From contig JALJCS010000006.1 in assembly GCA_023055355.1 (NCBI GenBank), positions 35,123,001 to 35,187,000 on the forward strand: a stretch of 64,000 bases of DNA, written 5' to 3'. This DNA is from Agelaius tricolor (taxonomy: Eukaryota > Chordata > Aves > Passeriformes > Icteridae). The notes below the pieces were generated by a model. It searched no databases and was not told where the DNA came from. It saw nothing but the letters and a program-made list of their open reading frames with translations. Below are positions 37,016-50,406 of this stretch, piece by piece (position 1 is the first letter of the stretch; each line of letters opens with the position of its first letter). A program made the position numbers and the translations under genes.

Positions 37016-38002
37016 TGTATTAGGTTTGCATGGCCAGGTTTTAGTAGCAATGGCTGCAAGGGTGGCTTCTGTGAGAAGCTGCCAGAAGCTTCCTCCGTGT
37101 CCAGCTGAGCCAATGCCAGCCAGCTCCAGAATGGACCTGCCACTGGCCAAGGCTGGGCCAACCAGAAATGGTGGGAATTCCACTGATAACAGATTTAAAA
37201 AGCAGGAACAAAAAAATTCTACACAGAGGTAATTGTGGCCAAAGAAAAGCAGGGAAAGGATAAGTAAGAGGAACAACTCTGCCGACACCAAGGTCAGTGG
37301 AAGGCTCCAGGCACCCTAGCTGAGGTTCCCCTGAAGCCTGTGGTGAAGACCAGGGTGAAGCAGCTGGATCCCTGCAGCCCATGGAGGTCATCAGGGATGC
37401 AGAGATCCACCTGCAGCTATGGGGGAGACCCACATTGCAATAGGTGCTTGGCAGGGACCTGCAGACCCAAGGACAAAGGAGCACACTTTGGCACAGGTTT
37501 CCTGGTAGGACTTGGGACCCTGTGGGGGACCCAGGTTGTACCAGCTGTGCCTGAGGAACTGCACCCTGTGGAAAAATGACCCACATTACAGCAGTTCATG
37601 GAGATGGACTCACTTTGGAGGAGTTCAAGGAGAGCTGTTACCCATAGGGAACCCATACTGGAACAGGGGAAAGATTGCTTACCCCGAGCAGCAGCAGGAG
37701 CAATGTGTGGTGAACTGACCATAACCCTGCTTCACTGCACTGCTGAGGAGGAGGAGGTAGAGCTGGGAAGATGCTTTAAGATCTGTTTTTACTTCTCATT
37801 ACACTGCTCTGATTTTCATAGTAAGAAATTCAAATGATATCCCGAAATTGAGTCTCTTTTACCTTGACAGTATTTGCTGAGTGATCTCAGACCTTATCTC
37901 AATCCATGAGCTCTTCATTATGTTTTCTCTCCCTTGTCCAGACGCAGAGGGGAGAAACACAGAAGCTTTGGAGGACATTTGGCATAGATGGTCACCCCAC
38001 TA
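37016..38002 (+). mobile_element. Endogenous retrovirus LTR, plus strand, about 1 kb, with internal tandem modules
   Basis: It begins TGTATTAGGTTTGCATGGCC, followed by GTGGCTTCTGTGAGAAGCTG, the start of an LTR type I know from songbird genomes. A TATA-like stretch lies around 37186-37198. The middle (37330-37680) is built of diverged modules containing an ACCCACxxTGGxxCAG-like core, at about 37427, 37483, 37526, 37580 and 37652. The 3' part has TTACTTCTCATTACACTGCT (37790), TCTCAATCCATGAGCTCTTC and CTCTCCCTTGTCCAG before an approximate end at GTCACCCCACTA. No gag-pol-env was seen, so it is probably a solo LTR. The GC-richer modules leave several open frames on both strands (up to 181 codons) that are not genes. 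Confidence 0.82.
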
Positions 38003-38562
38003 GACTTTTTGGGGGCTGAAACCCAGGAACATAAGGGTTTTGAGGAAAGGATGGTAACTGGGAGAGGCAAAAAGGAGCTCTGCCTCAGCCAGACCCAATG
38101 CAATCCTTAATACTCTCTTTCAGGACCGAATTCTCAGCAGTAACAAGTATAGGGCATCCAAGGTGATAGGCTGCCTGTTCCTGGTGCATACCAATATGTA
38201 AATGTGTTCTTTCAAATGTTGGTGAGAGCAGAGACTTCAAGCAACCAGCTGTTATCAAAAGCCATTGTCTATACTGCTACTTACTAGCAGAAAAATGAAG
38301 CAGGCAAATCGTAAAAACTCTCAGGGACATTTGACAATATCTTTACCAGAGCCATAGCACAGCACAGAGCCTTTTGAAGCATTGGTCTCCCTTTGCTTCA
38401 ATAAGAAAATTGTATTTGAAAATAAATGGCATCATATGGAGCTTAGTTTAGCAATTATTCACATTGCAGTAGAAACTGGAGCACCTAAAAGAGTTCAGGG
38501 GTCTGTTGTATTCACCACAGTATCTGGAGATAATACAAAGTTCAGAGAGCTTTCAACCTAAC

Positions 38563-38579
38563 AAAAAAAAAAAAAAAAA
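38563..38579. repeat. A17 homopolymer
   Basis: Seventeen consecutive A follow CTAAC. Without a recognisable retrocopy body upstream, it is recorded only as a homopolymer. Confidence 0.9.
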
Positions 38580-41500
38580 GGAGTTGCACAAAGAGAAAAA
38601 GGAGCATGAAAAATTTATCCAAGGCCCCACAATGGCTTGCAGGGAGGCAGGAGCAGAACAACTGGCTGCCTCCATGGGTCCCTCTGCCCAGCCTGGAGGC
38701 AGCAGGCAGGGGTGGACTCCCTACCTGGCCTGCTGCCCAGCAGTGGAGGAGCAGTGTGAGCTGCACCAGGAAACAGAGCCCTAGGAGAGCAGATTATACT
38801 TCCAAGCATAAATGCTAAAGGATTCTCAGGACCATGCTCTGTGAAAATAGAGTACCTACAAACAAGACATATGGGAGAGTTGTCTGCAGTGAGGGCTGTA
38901 TAGCAACAGCAGTTTCTGAACTTATTAAGTTTCTGAGAGCAGGTGCTTGAATTATGCCAGCCAGTTTGATAATTAATTAGCCTCTTTGTGTGTGCAAGGT
39001 AGAATAAAAGGAAGTCTCTGAAGGCCTTGCATAAGGTTTATTTCACACCTGCAATCCCAGGTCAGCAAGAGCAGCACAGCAGCCCTTTTCCTTAACCTGC
39101 CATCAGACAAAAATCACATCTTAAAAATACCAACCCATGAGGATAAAGTTTGCCTCAGTCAAGTATTTTCAGGGGCAAGAAGGCAGACAGTGTGTTCCAG
39201 CAATATGCAACACATCTGCTGACTCTGCATGCACAGCTGTGCAAGCCACACTGCTGCTACAGTCAACCTTGCAACCACAGGCAGCCAAGTCCTTGAGAGG
39301 CATTTTACATCCTGTGCTTTCACTTCTTTTACACCTTCTCCCCCAATCATTGTGCCAGCAGTAGTCAGAAGACCTCAGGCCCAATCTGAAACCAGACATC
39401 AACAATAATTTGGGAAACATTATAATAAAAATTAAACAAATTTGGAAAAAAAGGAAATAACTATATTCAGTGTTGCCTCTCAGCATAGTCTTTATGTGAC
39501 TTAATATCCACTGAGACACTCAACAAGGTAAGGAAAAATCTGGCAGCTTTGGGAATGGGAACAGATTCTCCCCACATCAGCAACAATTAGGTCCTTTACC
39601 ATTATTTACGGCCAAACTTCAAGTTAAACATTTGAACAAATTCCATATTGTTAAGACAGTTGGATAATTCAATGTTTGACTGATTTGCCAGGTGATGCTG
39701 AATAGGCTGATGTAGACACAAATTCTTGTGTGGATGAAGATGTTAAAATTGGAACCTACCACTAAAAAAACCTGTTTTTTTTCTAGGAATAGGAAGTTTA
39801 GGTATTTTGTTGTATCTTTAATTTGAAGAAAAGCAAGGCCTCCTCAGCACTCATATCCTTAACCAATTAGGTTCAACTAACTTCAGATTGTCATATGCGC
39901 ATTATTTCAGACTTTTATTTTCCATTTAATTTAAACTCTCTACATGTGGTCAGTTGGTCCAAGGTTACCTTCTGCAATGCCCCGGTTAGAAGTCCAAAAT
40001 AGACCTAGGTACAGGACCTTCCTCTTGTTTTTTTTCAGTGACCATTTGGTGATTAAATCTGCAAGCTGTTGTCTCTCCAATGTGTGTTCTGCCTACCACT
40101 GTTAGTGGCATTTGTTCTCCAAACTATATTTAAGAAGTTAAAGTTTCCAACAGTGAAACAGTTCCCAGTTCTCTTTCTCTCACACAAATAACAGCACTGA
40201 ACTTTCTAGACACATCCAAGTCTACCTAGAGAGTTTATGACAAGGTCCTAATGTTCCTAGGGTCCCTTGCCAGCTCTAAGCTAAGTTCTGCAGGGTGGAA
40301 GAACATTTAAGGTTTTTTTTCAGTCATAAATGCCAGTGGCAGAAATTAATCTTTTTTTTTTTTCTTAACTACAGCTTTATTGTATTTCCTTGGCCAGGGT
40401 ATGACTCCCATACAGCCTGAGCTTTCCAGAGTGAACTCTTAATTCTTAATATTGATGTGAACCTGTTCTCACTTTCTGCTTTCCCACTATTGTTTGGTTT
40501 AAACTAGAATGTGGTGACTTAGAAATAACCTTTTTCCTCTCCACAGGGAGAGTTCCTGAGCCTGTTTTGTTTTGTTTCCTTAGCTTGTGTAAATGCTGTC
40601 ATGTGAGCAACACTGGTATAAAATAAATGGCTTAATTGCAAGATAAAAGGAATTCATTGTCCTATTCAGATTCAGCCAAATATTAAAACTGCTGATCCAC
40701 AGAGAGTCTAAATCTATTATTTTTAAATCAGTGCCAAATGAATGCTGGTTTTAAAATTCATTGTATGTGGGTTAAGTGGCTGTTACAGGCTTTATTTATG
40801 ACAGAGGTGCAAGGTGGCCTGGAACAATGTACTTTGCAACTAATGACTATGAAAAGGACATGCATTTCAGTTTGCAATTGTTCTTATTAATAAATAAAGA
40901 AACCCTCAGAACAGTGGAAAGCAGATAAGGTAGCACATAATGATTCACTGCCAGCTGGAAAACATTTAATAAGAAAAAGCTGCAAAACAAGAAGGAAAGA
41001 CAGACCAGCTGCAAGGGAGGGGAAAGAATCACCAACACACAGGAAGAGGATTACAAAAGCCTATAAATGTGAGGTTCATCAGAAATCTGGGGCATTATCC
41101 TGAAGCTGGGATGGATATAAGAGCTGTCTGAAATAAATGAGGAACCTCAGGACTTCAGTTTTTAGCACTGAAGTCTTCTCTTCTTACTGTCAATAAGAAA
41201 TATCAGATCAAAATGTGATGCCTTCATTTTCAGCGAATAACCCAAGGAAGGCAATAACAGAAACCCAGAACCTGCCTAAAGTTGTCTGGTTGTTTAGAGT
41301 ACATCAGACTGCAACTACTCAGAAAGAATTTTTCCCACTAGACACGGTTTTCTTAATCTTGGGTCCTTGTTTTGTTTTTCCACACAGGTTCTTAATTTAC
41401 ATTCCAGTTTGTTAGCCTATGTTTTCATAAAAGCATTTCTGTGGGTTTTCTATTTTTTCTCTATAAGTTTGCTTACTCCATTTTTGTACCTTCAGGACAT

Positions 41501-43892
41501 ATTTCCCTTTTAAGCTGGTCGTTGCTCATAAGAAATAAAAAAAATTACCATATATTCTCCAGCTAATCAAAGATGGAACATCTTTATCCACCATATTAAA
41601 GCTAACATAGCCTCTACTTCACATAATGAGAAAAATTGATATCTTTCTTCTGCTTTCTACTTATTCCTCTTTAGGGTGCAAGGCTGCATTGGCATTGATG
41701 TGACTCAACAGCAATCATATGCAACTCTCAAAATCACCAGAATTAGGTGCCCCCTCAAACTAGAGGGCCAAAAATAACTTAAATACACATACAGCAATGT
41801 GTTTTATGTGCTTATAAATGATGAAGGTCTGTCAAACATACTTGCTACACTGGGAATTTTCAGGTGAAACAAATTTAACTGGAAAATTTAGAATCACTGA
41901 GCCTGAAATGCTTTCTAAAAATATCTAAGTTGCCACTGATGTTTAACAAAACCAAGATAGGTCCCAAAAAATTAGCCTGATAGTCTTTGGGCTTTTCAGG
42001 TCTGCTTTTCCAGCCCCTGCTATATAGAACACCAGAGGTGTATCACCTGTGTGATAACAAAGTCTGGGTGCACTGGAAATTTAGATCATGTATACTAAGG
42101 AACCATAAACCCTAATTTCTAATCTCAAGGACTTTGAGAACTCAACTTTGAAGTGTCAGAAATGATGTTGTATACACACTAGTAAATAATTCCATTTCAA
42201 ATAACTACATAAGAAAAGATTTTGAAAAACCTTAAAAAAACCTTGTTTGCTTCAGATATAACTAAAACACCAGGTGCTGATATTTCACATTGATCAGAAG
42301 TTCCAGCTTCGGAGCACCACCTCTCAGGTATCTTGCTAAGGTGTACTTTATTGATGCTGCCTCAACAAATAAGTATCCTTCTTTGCTATGCTCATTCTAT
42401 CAGAAAAAATTCAGAAAATTAGTTTGAGCTGTTCTTTTTCCATTGGAAACTACTATAGAATGCTGAAAAGCCCCCTACCCCTTCTTCCTTGCTGATCTAT
42501 TGTGAAGAGACCATTTTCTTTCTGCCAGTGCTTTCAGCTGGCTGGGTGTGTGGAGGTCAGGGACGGGTGGTTCTCTCTGCAGGCAGAGCCAGTCTGCAAA
42601 CCACAGATACCACTTCCCTATTGTCTTCTGGTCCAAGCAGGAGCAGGCACTTCTAATCTATTACAGGATGAGAAGCAGCTCACTCTCTAAGCAACAATTT
42701 TTTGAGGACACCTGAAAAATTATATTAATCCATTGTCTAGGGAGGGACGTTTTCTACAGAACTTAGATTCAAAGAGAATACTTCACTCAGATGGCTGCCA
42801 ATTAAGGCTTTATAATATGTAATCAATCTCTCTCTCCTCTACATATACAATCAGCAAGCTGCCAGAAAAAGCTTTTTCACATGATTCTCTAAAACTGTTT
42901 TTAGATAAATTTCTAATACTGTATGTGTTATTAACAATTTATTTTCTTTTGATAATTCCTTGCCTTTCACTTCTTTCACTTCTAAGGTGATGTGCTGTGG
43001 GGATAGGAGCACAAATTTCCAACCTGCAGGTAGTTTTCTGTTTGTCTATTTATACAATACTTTTGTCATCAGGTGCAGTTCCCTGAGAAGCCTGAACTGT
43101 CACAGCAGAGTATATAATCAGCTAAGGAAAGAACCAGATCCCACCCTGACCATACCCACACAACAACAATAAGAAACTTCACCTCTCTCACCTCTGTCCC
43201 TGAACTCTCTAAGGAATCACTAAGCATCACACGGAGAAAGCAGTTACTTGAATAGCAAGTGAATGTCATTATAACTGAAAACTAAAATTGTCTGAGGTAG
43301 GCTCCACTTCAGGTAAAATCACTAAGTAACAGTTTCCAGCAAGGGAAACAGGACTTCTAAGACTCCAGTGCTGTATCGAACATATAGCTGTGCTGTTAAG
43401 ACAAGTTTCTCGCTGTTTCAACCTTTTCTTTCCATTCATTTTAAAACCAGGTGTAGAAAGCCTAAAAGCAGAACACTGAATATCTACTTAAAAGTCAACT
43501 ATTTTCAAACTTCCAGTTTAGCAAAAATTTCAAAACTAATTTGTTCTTGTTCAAAGTGAGATAGTCCCCATCCCAGCATTTACATTTTCAGGGAACTAAA
43601 AGCATGTTTCTTTTTTTTCTTTTTTTTTTTGTCTTCTATGTACTTCTGGGGCCAATGATAGCTAAAATACATTTAAATTACAAATAATTCAGGATTAGAC
43701 TAAAATCAGTGTCTGAAAAGTCAAGCCAGCCTAGGAAAAAAAGAAGACAAAATTCAAAGCAAAATCAAAACAGACGGCCCAGCTGGAGCTGAAATTTCAT
43801 CCTACTTTCTTATTCTTCCTACCTATCTTCTGTCAGCTTCATTTCACTCTACACTCCATTTCACAAGAAGGAAACAAACAGCCCCCAAATTA

Positions 43893-43910
43893 GGCTTCCT
43901 TAAGGAAGCC
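43893..43910. repeat. Perfect 18-bp palindrome
   Basis: GGCTTCCTTAAGGAAGCC equals its own reverse complement. It contains two back-to-back TTCC/GGAA (ETS- or STAT-like) half-sites. Only the symmetry is seen; any binding role is inference. Confidence 0.85.
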
Positions 43911-44246
43911 CATTAGCAACTGGACCAGTTTCCACTAAGTTAACTCAGACACAATGGGTCCTTTGCCCACGGAGCAAGTCTTGTCATTCAAAGCTGAGTA
44001 TTCCAATGTCCAGGATTAAAGGACTTTATAATCTTTATAACTTTTATAACCTGAGTGTTCTTTGGCCGCCATTTTAATTTGCTTCCTACCCAAAAGATTT
44101 TTAGTGAATTGTGATAATCCTTCAAAAGCAAAGTCACAGCAGTAGGTAAGAAGCAATGAACCTGCAGGGAGGGAGGCACTTCTGCTGCAAGGAGGAGAGG
44201 AACAAAGAAAACCCCATGAAAAGCAGTAAGTAAAATATTGGGAGGA

Positions 44247-44261
44247 GTGTGTGTGTGTGTG
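44247..44261. repeat. (GT)7 microsatellite
   Basis: A short uninterrupted GT dinucleotide run in intergenic DNA. Confidence 0.9.
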
Positions 44262-44426
44262 AGTTAAAAAACAATGGCAAACAATTTGCTGGGAATGGCA
44301 AGAAGCAGGCAAAAATCCCAAAACGGGAATGGAGAGAATGGCCACAGCAAAATATTCTGCTGGGGAAATTATAAAGGGTTTTGACAGTTGAAAATTCTCT
44401 GGGATTTTTGACAGCTCACAGCAGTG

Positions 44427-44538
44427 CCTTGTGACAGCAAGACACAAATGCATAGTGCATAGTCTGTGACAATGCATACCACCTTGTGACAGCAAGACAC
44501 AAATGCATAGTGCATAGTCTGTGACAATGCATACCACC
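44427..44538. repeat. Perfect tandem duplication, 55-bp period, two copies
   Basis: The unit beginning CCTTGTGACAGCAAGACACA occurs at 44427 and 44482 with no differences, and two extra bases of a third copy follow. Each unit also contains an internal GCATAGTGCATAGT near-repeat. Perfect identity points to a recent event. The period is not a multiple of three, which stretches overlapping open frames of about 170 codons on the minus strand. Confidence 0.95.
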
Positions 44539-46387
44539 AAATCTTCCTTTTTAGTAAAGAAGATACATAAAGTGCCAAAGCAGCTATAGCACAGACAGGA
44601 AAAGCAACTTGCTGGGGAGAGATACCCAGCAGTCTGGCAAGGAAAGCAGAAGCAGGCAGGAGCTGTCTGGATTCACAGGACAGACCTTTTCCAAACAGCC
44701 CATACCATCTCCCAGACATTGCTAAACACTTCACATGCCAGATTACACCCAACCCACCTTGGTACCCGTGCACATCCTGCATTTGTTTAGCAATAGGCTG
44801 GCCACCAACACCAACAGACAGGTCTCCTGACAGCTTGCACAAGCCATTGAAATGCTCAAGAATTACATGTTCCATATGAATATTGTACCAGTCCTCATCC
44901 CCAGGTTCCTGGTGACACTCAAGGTGAAAACTGTGGCCTCGTTATCTTACTCAATTGCAGTAAAAAATGGATGCAACATCTTTCTACTGCTCTCCAGGCA
45001 ATTTGCACATTTCCTGAATGTAATTTTGAATGCTAGTAACACCCAATCCCTGCCACACAGTAAGCAGCAGGTAAAATTAAAAAAGGCAAAAAAAGTCAAA
45101 ATACGCAAGTATGTGCCTAGAAAGACAAAAATGTTATGAGTGTCTCTGTCAATATATGGATAACAGGAAGAAATGTTAGAGACCTACAGAGTGATAAGAA
45201 ACCCTGAAATAAAATAAGAATATTTAACAGGGTCATATATATCTAGATATTCGGATTTTTTTAATACCAAATAATTCATAATATGACAGCACCCACAAGG
45301 TATATGGCTCTGATATACATAGACCAAAAGCATATGCAAAGATTTACGTAAGTGCATGCAGCGCAAAAACAGGTGATATCACGTTTGTAGTGTAACTTCA
45401 AACTTTTTGGGGGTTTGTAAACAAAAACCAAGTTAATTAAAGTTATAAAGCCATCACTGACAAATCTTTTTCAGCCTGACATGAACACTATGTTAAATTC
45501 AGGTAGCATTTTACAGCCTCTCTTTAACACTGCAGAAGAAAGCTTGCACACATATCATAGCTCTAGGATGAGCATTTACTCTTCCTAGCACAAGTGTCCA
45601 GCATCTGTTCCTCTCCTGGATGATGCTGTGAGCACTGTACCCTCTTCACAGCCTCCAGACTGCCAGTCCCTGATGTCCATGATGCGTTACTGGAGTTATT
45701 TGCAATATGAACAACACCCACATGACTTTTACTTACTGAACTTTCATTTTCACAAGAAACCTTTGCTTCTTTTGTACTAGAGGGATAATGCTGAGATTCA
45801 AAGAATTGCACATTTCTGTCATGTCCCTTGAGAGGCACATAAACTTCAACAAATGAACAAAAGTAATAACCACCTTCTCTATGACTTTTCCTCTCTTTAG
45901 TACCCTCCCTCTTGCCACACCCTTACTACACTTTTATTATATAATTATATTTCTATATTTCTTTTTTTCTTTTTACACATTTCCATTTTTTTCTCCAAAT
46001 TTTTTATGCCCAAATGCTGTCTAATATTTATTTGAATAGTAGATGTTACCAAGAGGAATAAGTCATGTCCAAAGGCACTTTTAACTCGCTCATGAATCAC
46101 TAGCAAATGACTTGTAACATTTTTTGTAATAATACTGTGTACAGAAGCGTTTTTGAGTGGTTTTCAAAAGGAACACATCTATTTATCATCTCTAACTTCC
46201 ACAGAAAATCCTGAATAAGAAAATTTTCATTTGAGTGTCTACCACTTCTCTTAAGCTCTCTGAAGAACAAAGCATATTGCTCTGACAATTTTATTTATCT
46301 TTAATCTGCTCCTGAAAAATCTATTCCAATTATCAAGAAAAACACATAAAATCACTACATGAACCATAAAGGCACAGTAGAAGGAGG
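44539..46387. other. Intergenic, no gene recognised
   Basis: AT-rich DNA with open frames of 60-95 codons on either strand, none recognisable. No transposon identified. Confidence 0.65.
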
Positions 46388-46588
46388 TTTCTTTTTTTCA
46401 CAGAAAGTGTGGTTGGGCTTTGGAATGGGCTGCTCAGGGAAGTGGTAGAGTCACTGTGTTTGAAAGTGTTTAGGAAAAGACTGGATGTAGTACTTGGTGT
46501 CACATTATAATTGACAGATTGGTGTTTGGTCAGAGGCTGGACTTTATGATCTCAAAGGTCTTTTCCAATCTAGCTGATTCTGTAATAA
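46388..46588 (+). mobile_element. CR1 LINE 3'-end fragment, about 200 bp
   Basis: It opens TTTCACAGAAAGTGTGGTTG and TTTGGAATGGGCTGCTCAGG, GAAGTGGTAGAGTCACTG: the C-terminal end of CR1 ORF2 (W-x-G-L-x-x-E-V-V-E-type coding), then AAAGACTGGATGTAG. The 3'UTR motifs TGGACTTTATGATCTCAAAG and GTCTTTTCCAATCTAGCTGA follow, and it ends near GATTCTGTAATAA. It is a 5'-truncated and diverged copy. Confidence 0.92.
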
Positions 46589-49500
46589 CAAGGAACATCC
46601 AGAAAATATATCAGGCTAGCATGTGATTAAAAAAAAAAAACCTAGAAACTGAGTTGTGATGTCCTCTTACCCTTTTGCTGCCTTATGAAATTATTCAGAG
46701 AAATTCATATACAGAGAAACCAGAACCAGGTGAATAACTTGGGCCTGCATACATAAAGAGATTTTTTTATGGTGACATACAAAAATGAGACATTGAAATC
46801 AGTTGGCTGAACCAGTATTTAGATACAGCAAACATGAAAATGCTTCCAAGAACCAGAGGCAGACTTGGTTTCAGGCCATGAAGCTGCTTGCATTGTTTGA
46901 TACCTTTTGAAAAGACTGAGGTTTTCATTTGTTTGAAAAGTAAATGAATTCCACCTTCATATTAAGGTGAACTCTGCTATAGTGGAGCTTACTGCAGCAG
47001 GCTGGAATGCAGAATGGGATTGAGGGAGCACCCAACCAGACTGCTGGTGCACCTTGAACACAGGACCTCTAAATGTCTGGAAATTGCCCAAAAATCTTCT
47101 TCCCCATGCTGAGAAAAGCCATTATGACAACACTCATTCATAAATGTGCCATGTGCAATGCTGCCTTCAAAGTAAAGCTTAGGATGCTAGTCATTGAAGT
47201 CAATCAAAACATTTGTTGCCTTTTGAATTCTGTGCCAAACTTGCTACTGCTTTCCCTGACAACTCTCCCATCTTTATTAAGGAGTTAAGATATTAAAAAG
47301 TTTTGAAGTCAATTTCCTTAAAAATTTCATGGTCATTTTTCCTTCTATGGGAAATACAGATTTGTATCCATTCTCTTTTTTATAACTTCATACCTTACCC
47401 TCTGTATATGTTTTCTTTCCCCTTTACATCTTTCTCCTAGAAACCCATCCACCCATGTTCACCCCACATGCCAAATTATTTCTGTCATCACATTACTCAA
47501 ATGTCTGTTACAAGAGGTAAGAAAAAAGCCAGAAAACCATGATGACACCCATCTCCTCCCAGCACCCTTATTATTGCCAATGTACTCTTTCATAGTGCAG
47601 GGACGTGATTTAAAACTTCCTCCCCACTGTGCAATGCCATGTACCACAGCACACAGAGATGACACATGCAGGTCATCTCTGTCATGAGCAAAATGACAAG
47701 CAGACAACAGGAGGACAAGACATAAAAGGTGAAAAGCACTGCCTAGGAGACTAGTAGAGGTCCAGCTCCTACCACCTCACTGCTGTGTCCACTCAACTAT
47801 TTCTTTGTGTGCCAAGCCAAGTGTTGGATTACACTTTTTCAATCAATTTGTGCTGCATCTAAATATTTTTAAATAATTGCTAAAGGACCACTTATTGATG
47901 AGTAGTTTTTATAGTGCAAGACATTCAAAAGAGGCATATGTTTCAGCAGAGGCAAAGACAACTATAACTTAGAGAAGACTGACTTTTGCATGACAATTTT
48001 TTACTGGATGTAATTGTGTTTTGAAAACACCTACCTTCATAACACATAACTACCTTTTTCTTAATAATCTTTATAGTACAAATGTATCTCTTTGAGCTGT
48101 GTTAATGCAATCAGCTGAGTTACAGTACTTGAGCATGTTATGCTTTGTTAAAGCTTCTAATGATTGACTGTCAGAGTAGTTAGATAAGATTCTTCTGTGA
48201 ACTTGCAGACTACACATAGCAGATACTCAGATCTGAATTATTCATGGACAACAAAAGCAGAATTACTTGCACTAACATTTTACATGGTGCATTTAAGGCT
48301 AACCTAAGAAAGTTGTCTTGAAAGGGATTAAATACTCTGAGTGGAATACCTTGTCTCTTTCTACGCTTGACATCATTTGCAGTAAAGCGACACATTAAAA
48401 CAGATGTGTTTGTTTATTTACCTCCTGTATTCAAGAATGTCTAGTGACTTACTTTAGAAAACACGTTTTTAAAAGTGTAGCTTTTCTCCTTTCAATGAAT
48501 GTAGTCAGATTAAGTGCAATGGAAAATTTGCTAACAGGATAGATTGAAAAAAACGCATTCTTGAAATCCACAGTAGTCTTATGGCATTCAGGTGTTATTT
48601 TTAACTACAGCAGTATTGTCAGGAGGTGCCATATGGCATTTGTATGTAATGCATCACCCCACTACGTTGTGACCTTCTGATAGGAGACAAAAAAATCTGC
48701 CAACTTTGGCAGTCCCCACAGTGATAGCCTGTCTTCCTCCTCTGTGACCAGCACCAGTGCTGTCCAAGAGGTTGCACAAGGGTACTTAGCTCTCATCTCC
48801 CTTCAAGTAACTCTTCTTTTCCAGCAGGTGAGCAATAAATCTAAGAATCGCCCCCTTCTTCCCTTCCTTATTATATCATGAACTTCAATATTTACTCACT
48901 GACCAGGACTTACTGAAAAAATTGTGCCAGGACCAGTGGAGTGTTTTACTTTGATTGAAGAAACTGAGCCTTCAGAGTTCTTGGTAAGGCAAAAGACTGA
49001 TCTCCTGACACCCTTCAATTGCTGTTAGACAGATAAAAAGTCAGCCTCACACAATAATATTTCTGCTTTTCATGTAACCATTAAACCAGAAGTAAATGGG
49101 CATGTTTTATTCTGGCCTGGCACTCATGGCATTGTCCTCACCACTCAGACTAGCAGTAAACTCCAACTGCAGGGAACACATCAAGTTCAGAATCCACCCT
49201 AAGGAAGAGAAAACCAGCACACAATGCAGGTTGAGGCTGCTACCTTATGAAAGACCACATTCCACAAACATTAGGAATATTTGAAGGCCAAATGTGGAGA
49301 AAAATTGAAAAGAATAAAGAACTTAACTAGAAGACAAGCCAAAAATACCTGCACAATGTCAGTCCCACACAATGAGCTGCTGAATCAGTCTTCTGCCAAA
49401 GACTCCATACCATTATTTTGATCTGTGCATCATAATCCAAACTTTTAATTTGCAAGCAGATCATTTTACAGAGAATGTAAGTCATGCCTTAATTTAAATT

Positions 49501-50406
49501 TATTATAGACTGTCAGCAATTATTTTATCTGAAACTGAATTTGATGCATTTTTAGCTACATGTATTTTTTCTATATAAAGCATACTTCTAACTCCAGATC
49601 ATATTTGTAAAAAAAAAATACACTTAGAACTGTCTTCAAGAATTTAAGAGCATTTGTAGTATCTCATTCAGCTGGTTTGAGGAAAACCAGATAAAAGGCA
49701 TAACTCTAAATTACATGACTGCTCTTTCACTCACCTGCAGACAAATATCAGATTGCAGATATGGAATTTTTTTAATTGACAAAGGCATGGTGTCATAAGA
49801 AAAGACATTGCATGAGCCTACTGCAGTTCTAAAAAAAAGGCAAAACCCTGCTGAAACAACAAAACACCTGAACTCCACCTTGCTACTTAGTTCCACCATG
49901 TCAAGATACAAGACATACGAACCAGAAAACCAAAGGACCATTCCTGCACTACTTATTATTGTTCTAAGAGCTGCTAATACTCAATAATTAGGTGGATGGA
50001 GGCCTTTGAGGGCATGGGTGGTGCCTTTGTTGACTTTGCTAATGAATTACACTTCCCGACACAGCCCTTCCTTTTGCCTCCTTAATGTTTCTCTGTACTG
50101 CTGACATTAGTATCAGCTTCCTTGTGTCTTCCCTTCAGTCCTTCTGTCTGGCTGATCAGCAGCAGCCTCCCTTTGGCACCCACGGCCCTTCATTGTCAAG
50201 CACAACAGCTGTTTGTTTTGTCAGAGTCACAAGCTTAGTTGGTTTTCCACAAGCAATTTGCTTTCACATTTTAAATGCTTGAGCCAATTTAATAATTGTG
50301 AGTGATAACCTGACAAACTTTTTCCCACTGAAGAGAGAACACGTTAGACTTGCCAAAATAGAGCAATGTTTCTTCATCTTCAATACCAATTTGCTTTACT
50401 CCTCAG
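46589..50406. other. Intergenic, no gene recognised
   Basis: AT-rich DNA with small open frames only (82 codons or fewer). An A-run at about 46628 lies 40 bp after the CR1 fragment. Confidence 0.65.

Larger units (their letters stand above)
38003..44426. other. Intergenic, no gene recognised
   Basis: This contains an A17 run at 38563-38579 followed by a GC-richer patch to about 38790, which could be a decayed repeat I cannot name. It also has scattered T-runs, a perfect 18-bp palindrome at 43893-43910 and a (GT)n run at 44247-44261. Open frames (116 codons or fewer) overlap on both strands without recognisable products. Confidence 0.65.

Noticed and set aside
37041..37722. Open frames of 181 and 101 codons on the minus strand and several shorter ones on the plus strand
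   Set aside because: They lie entirely inside the non-coding ERV LTR and reflect its GC-richer repeated modules.
38600..38810. GC-richer patch after the A17 run, considered as a retrocopy or an exon
   Set aside because: The poly(A) run is on the wrong side for a plus-strand retrocopy, and neither strand gives a recognisable protein.
44016..44875. Two overlapping minus-strand open frames of 174 and 168 codons
   Set aside because: They are stretched by the 55-bp tandem duplication, which is read in different frames and gives repeated cysteine-rich peptides. They have no known similarity.
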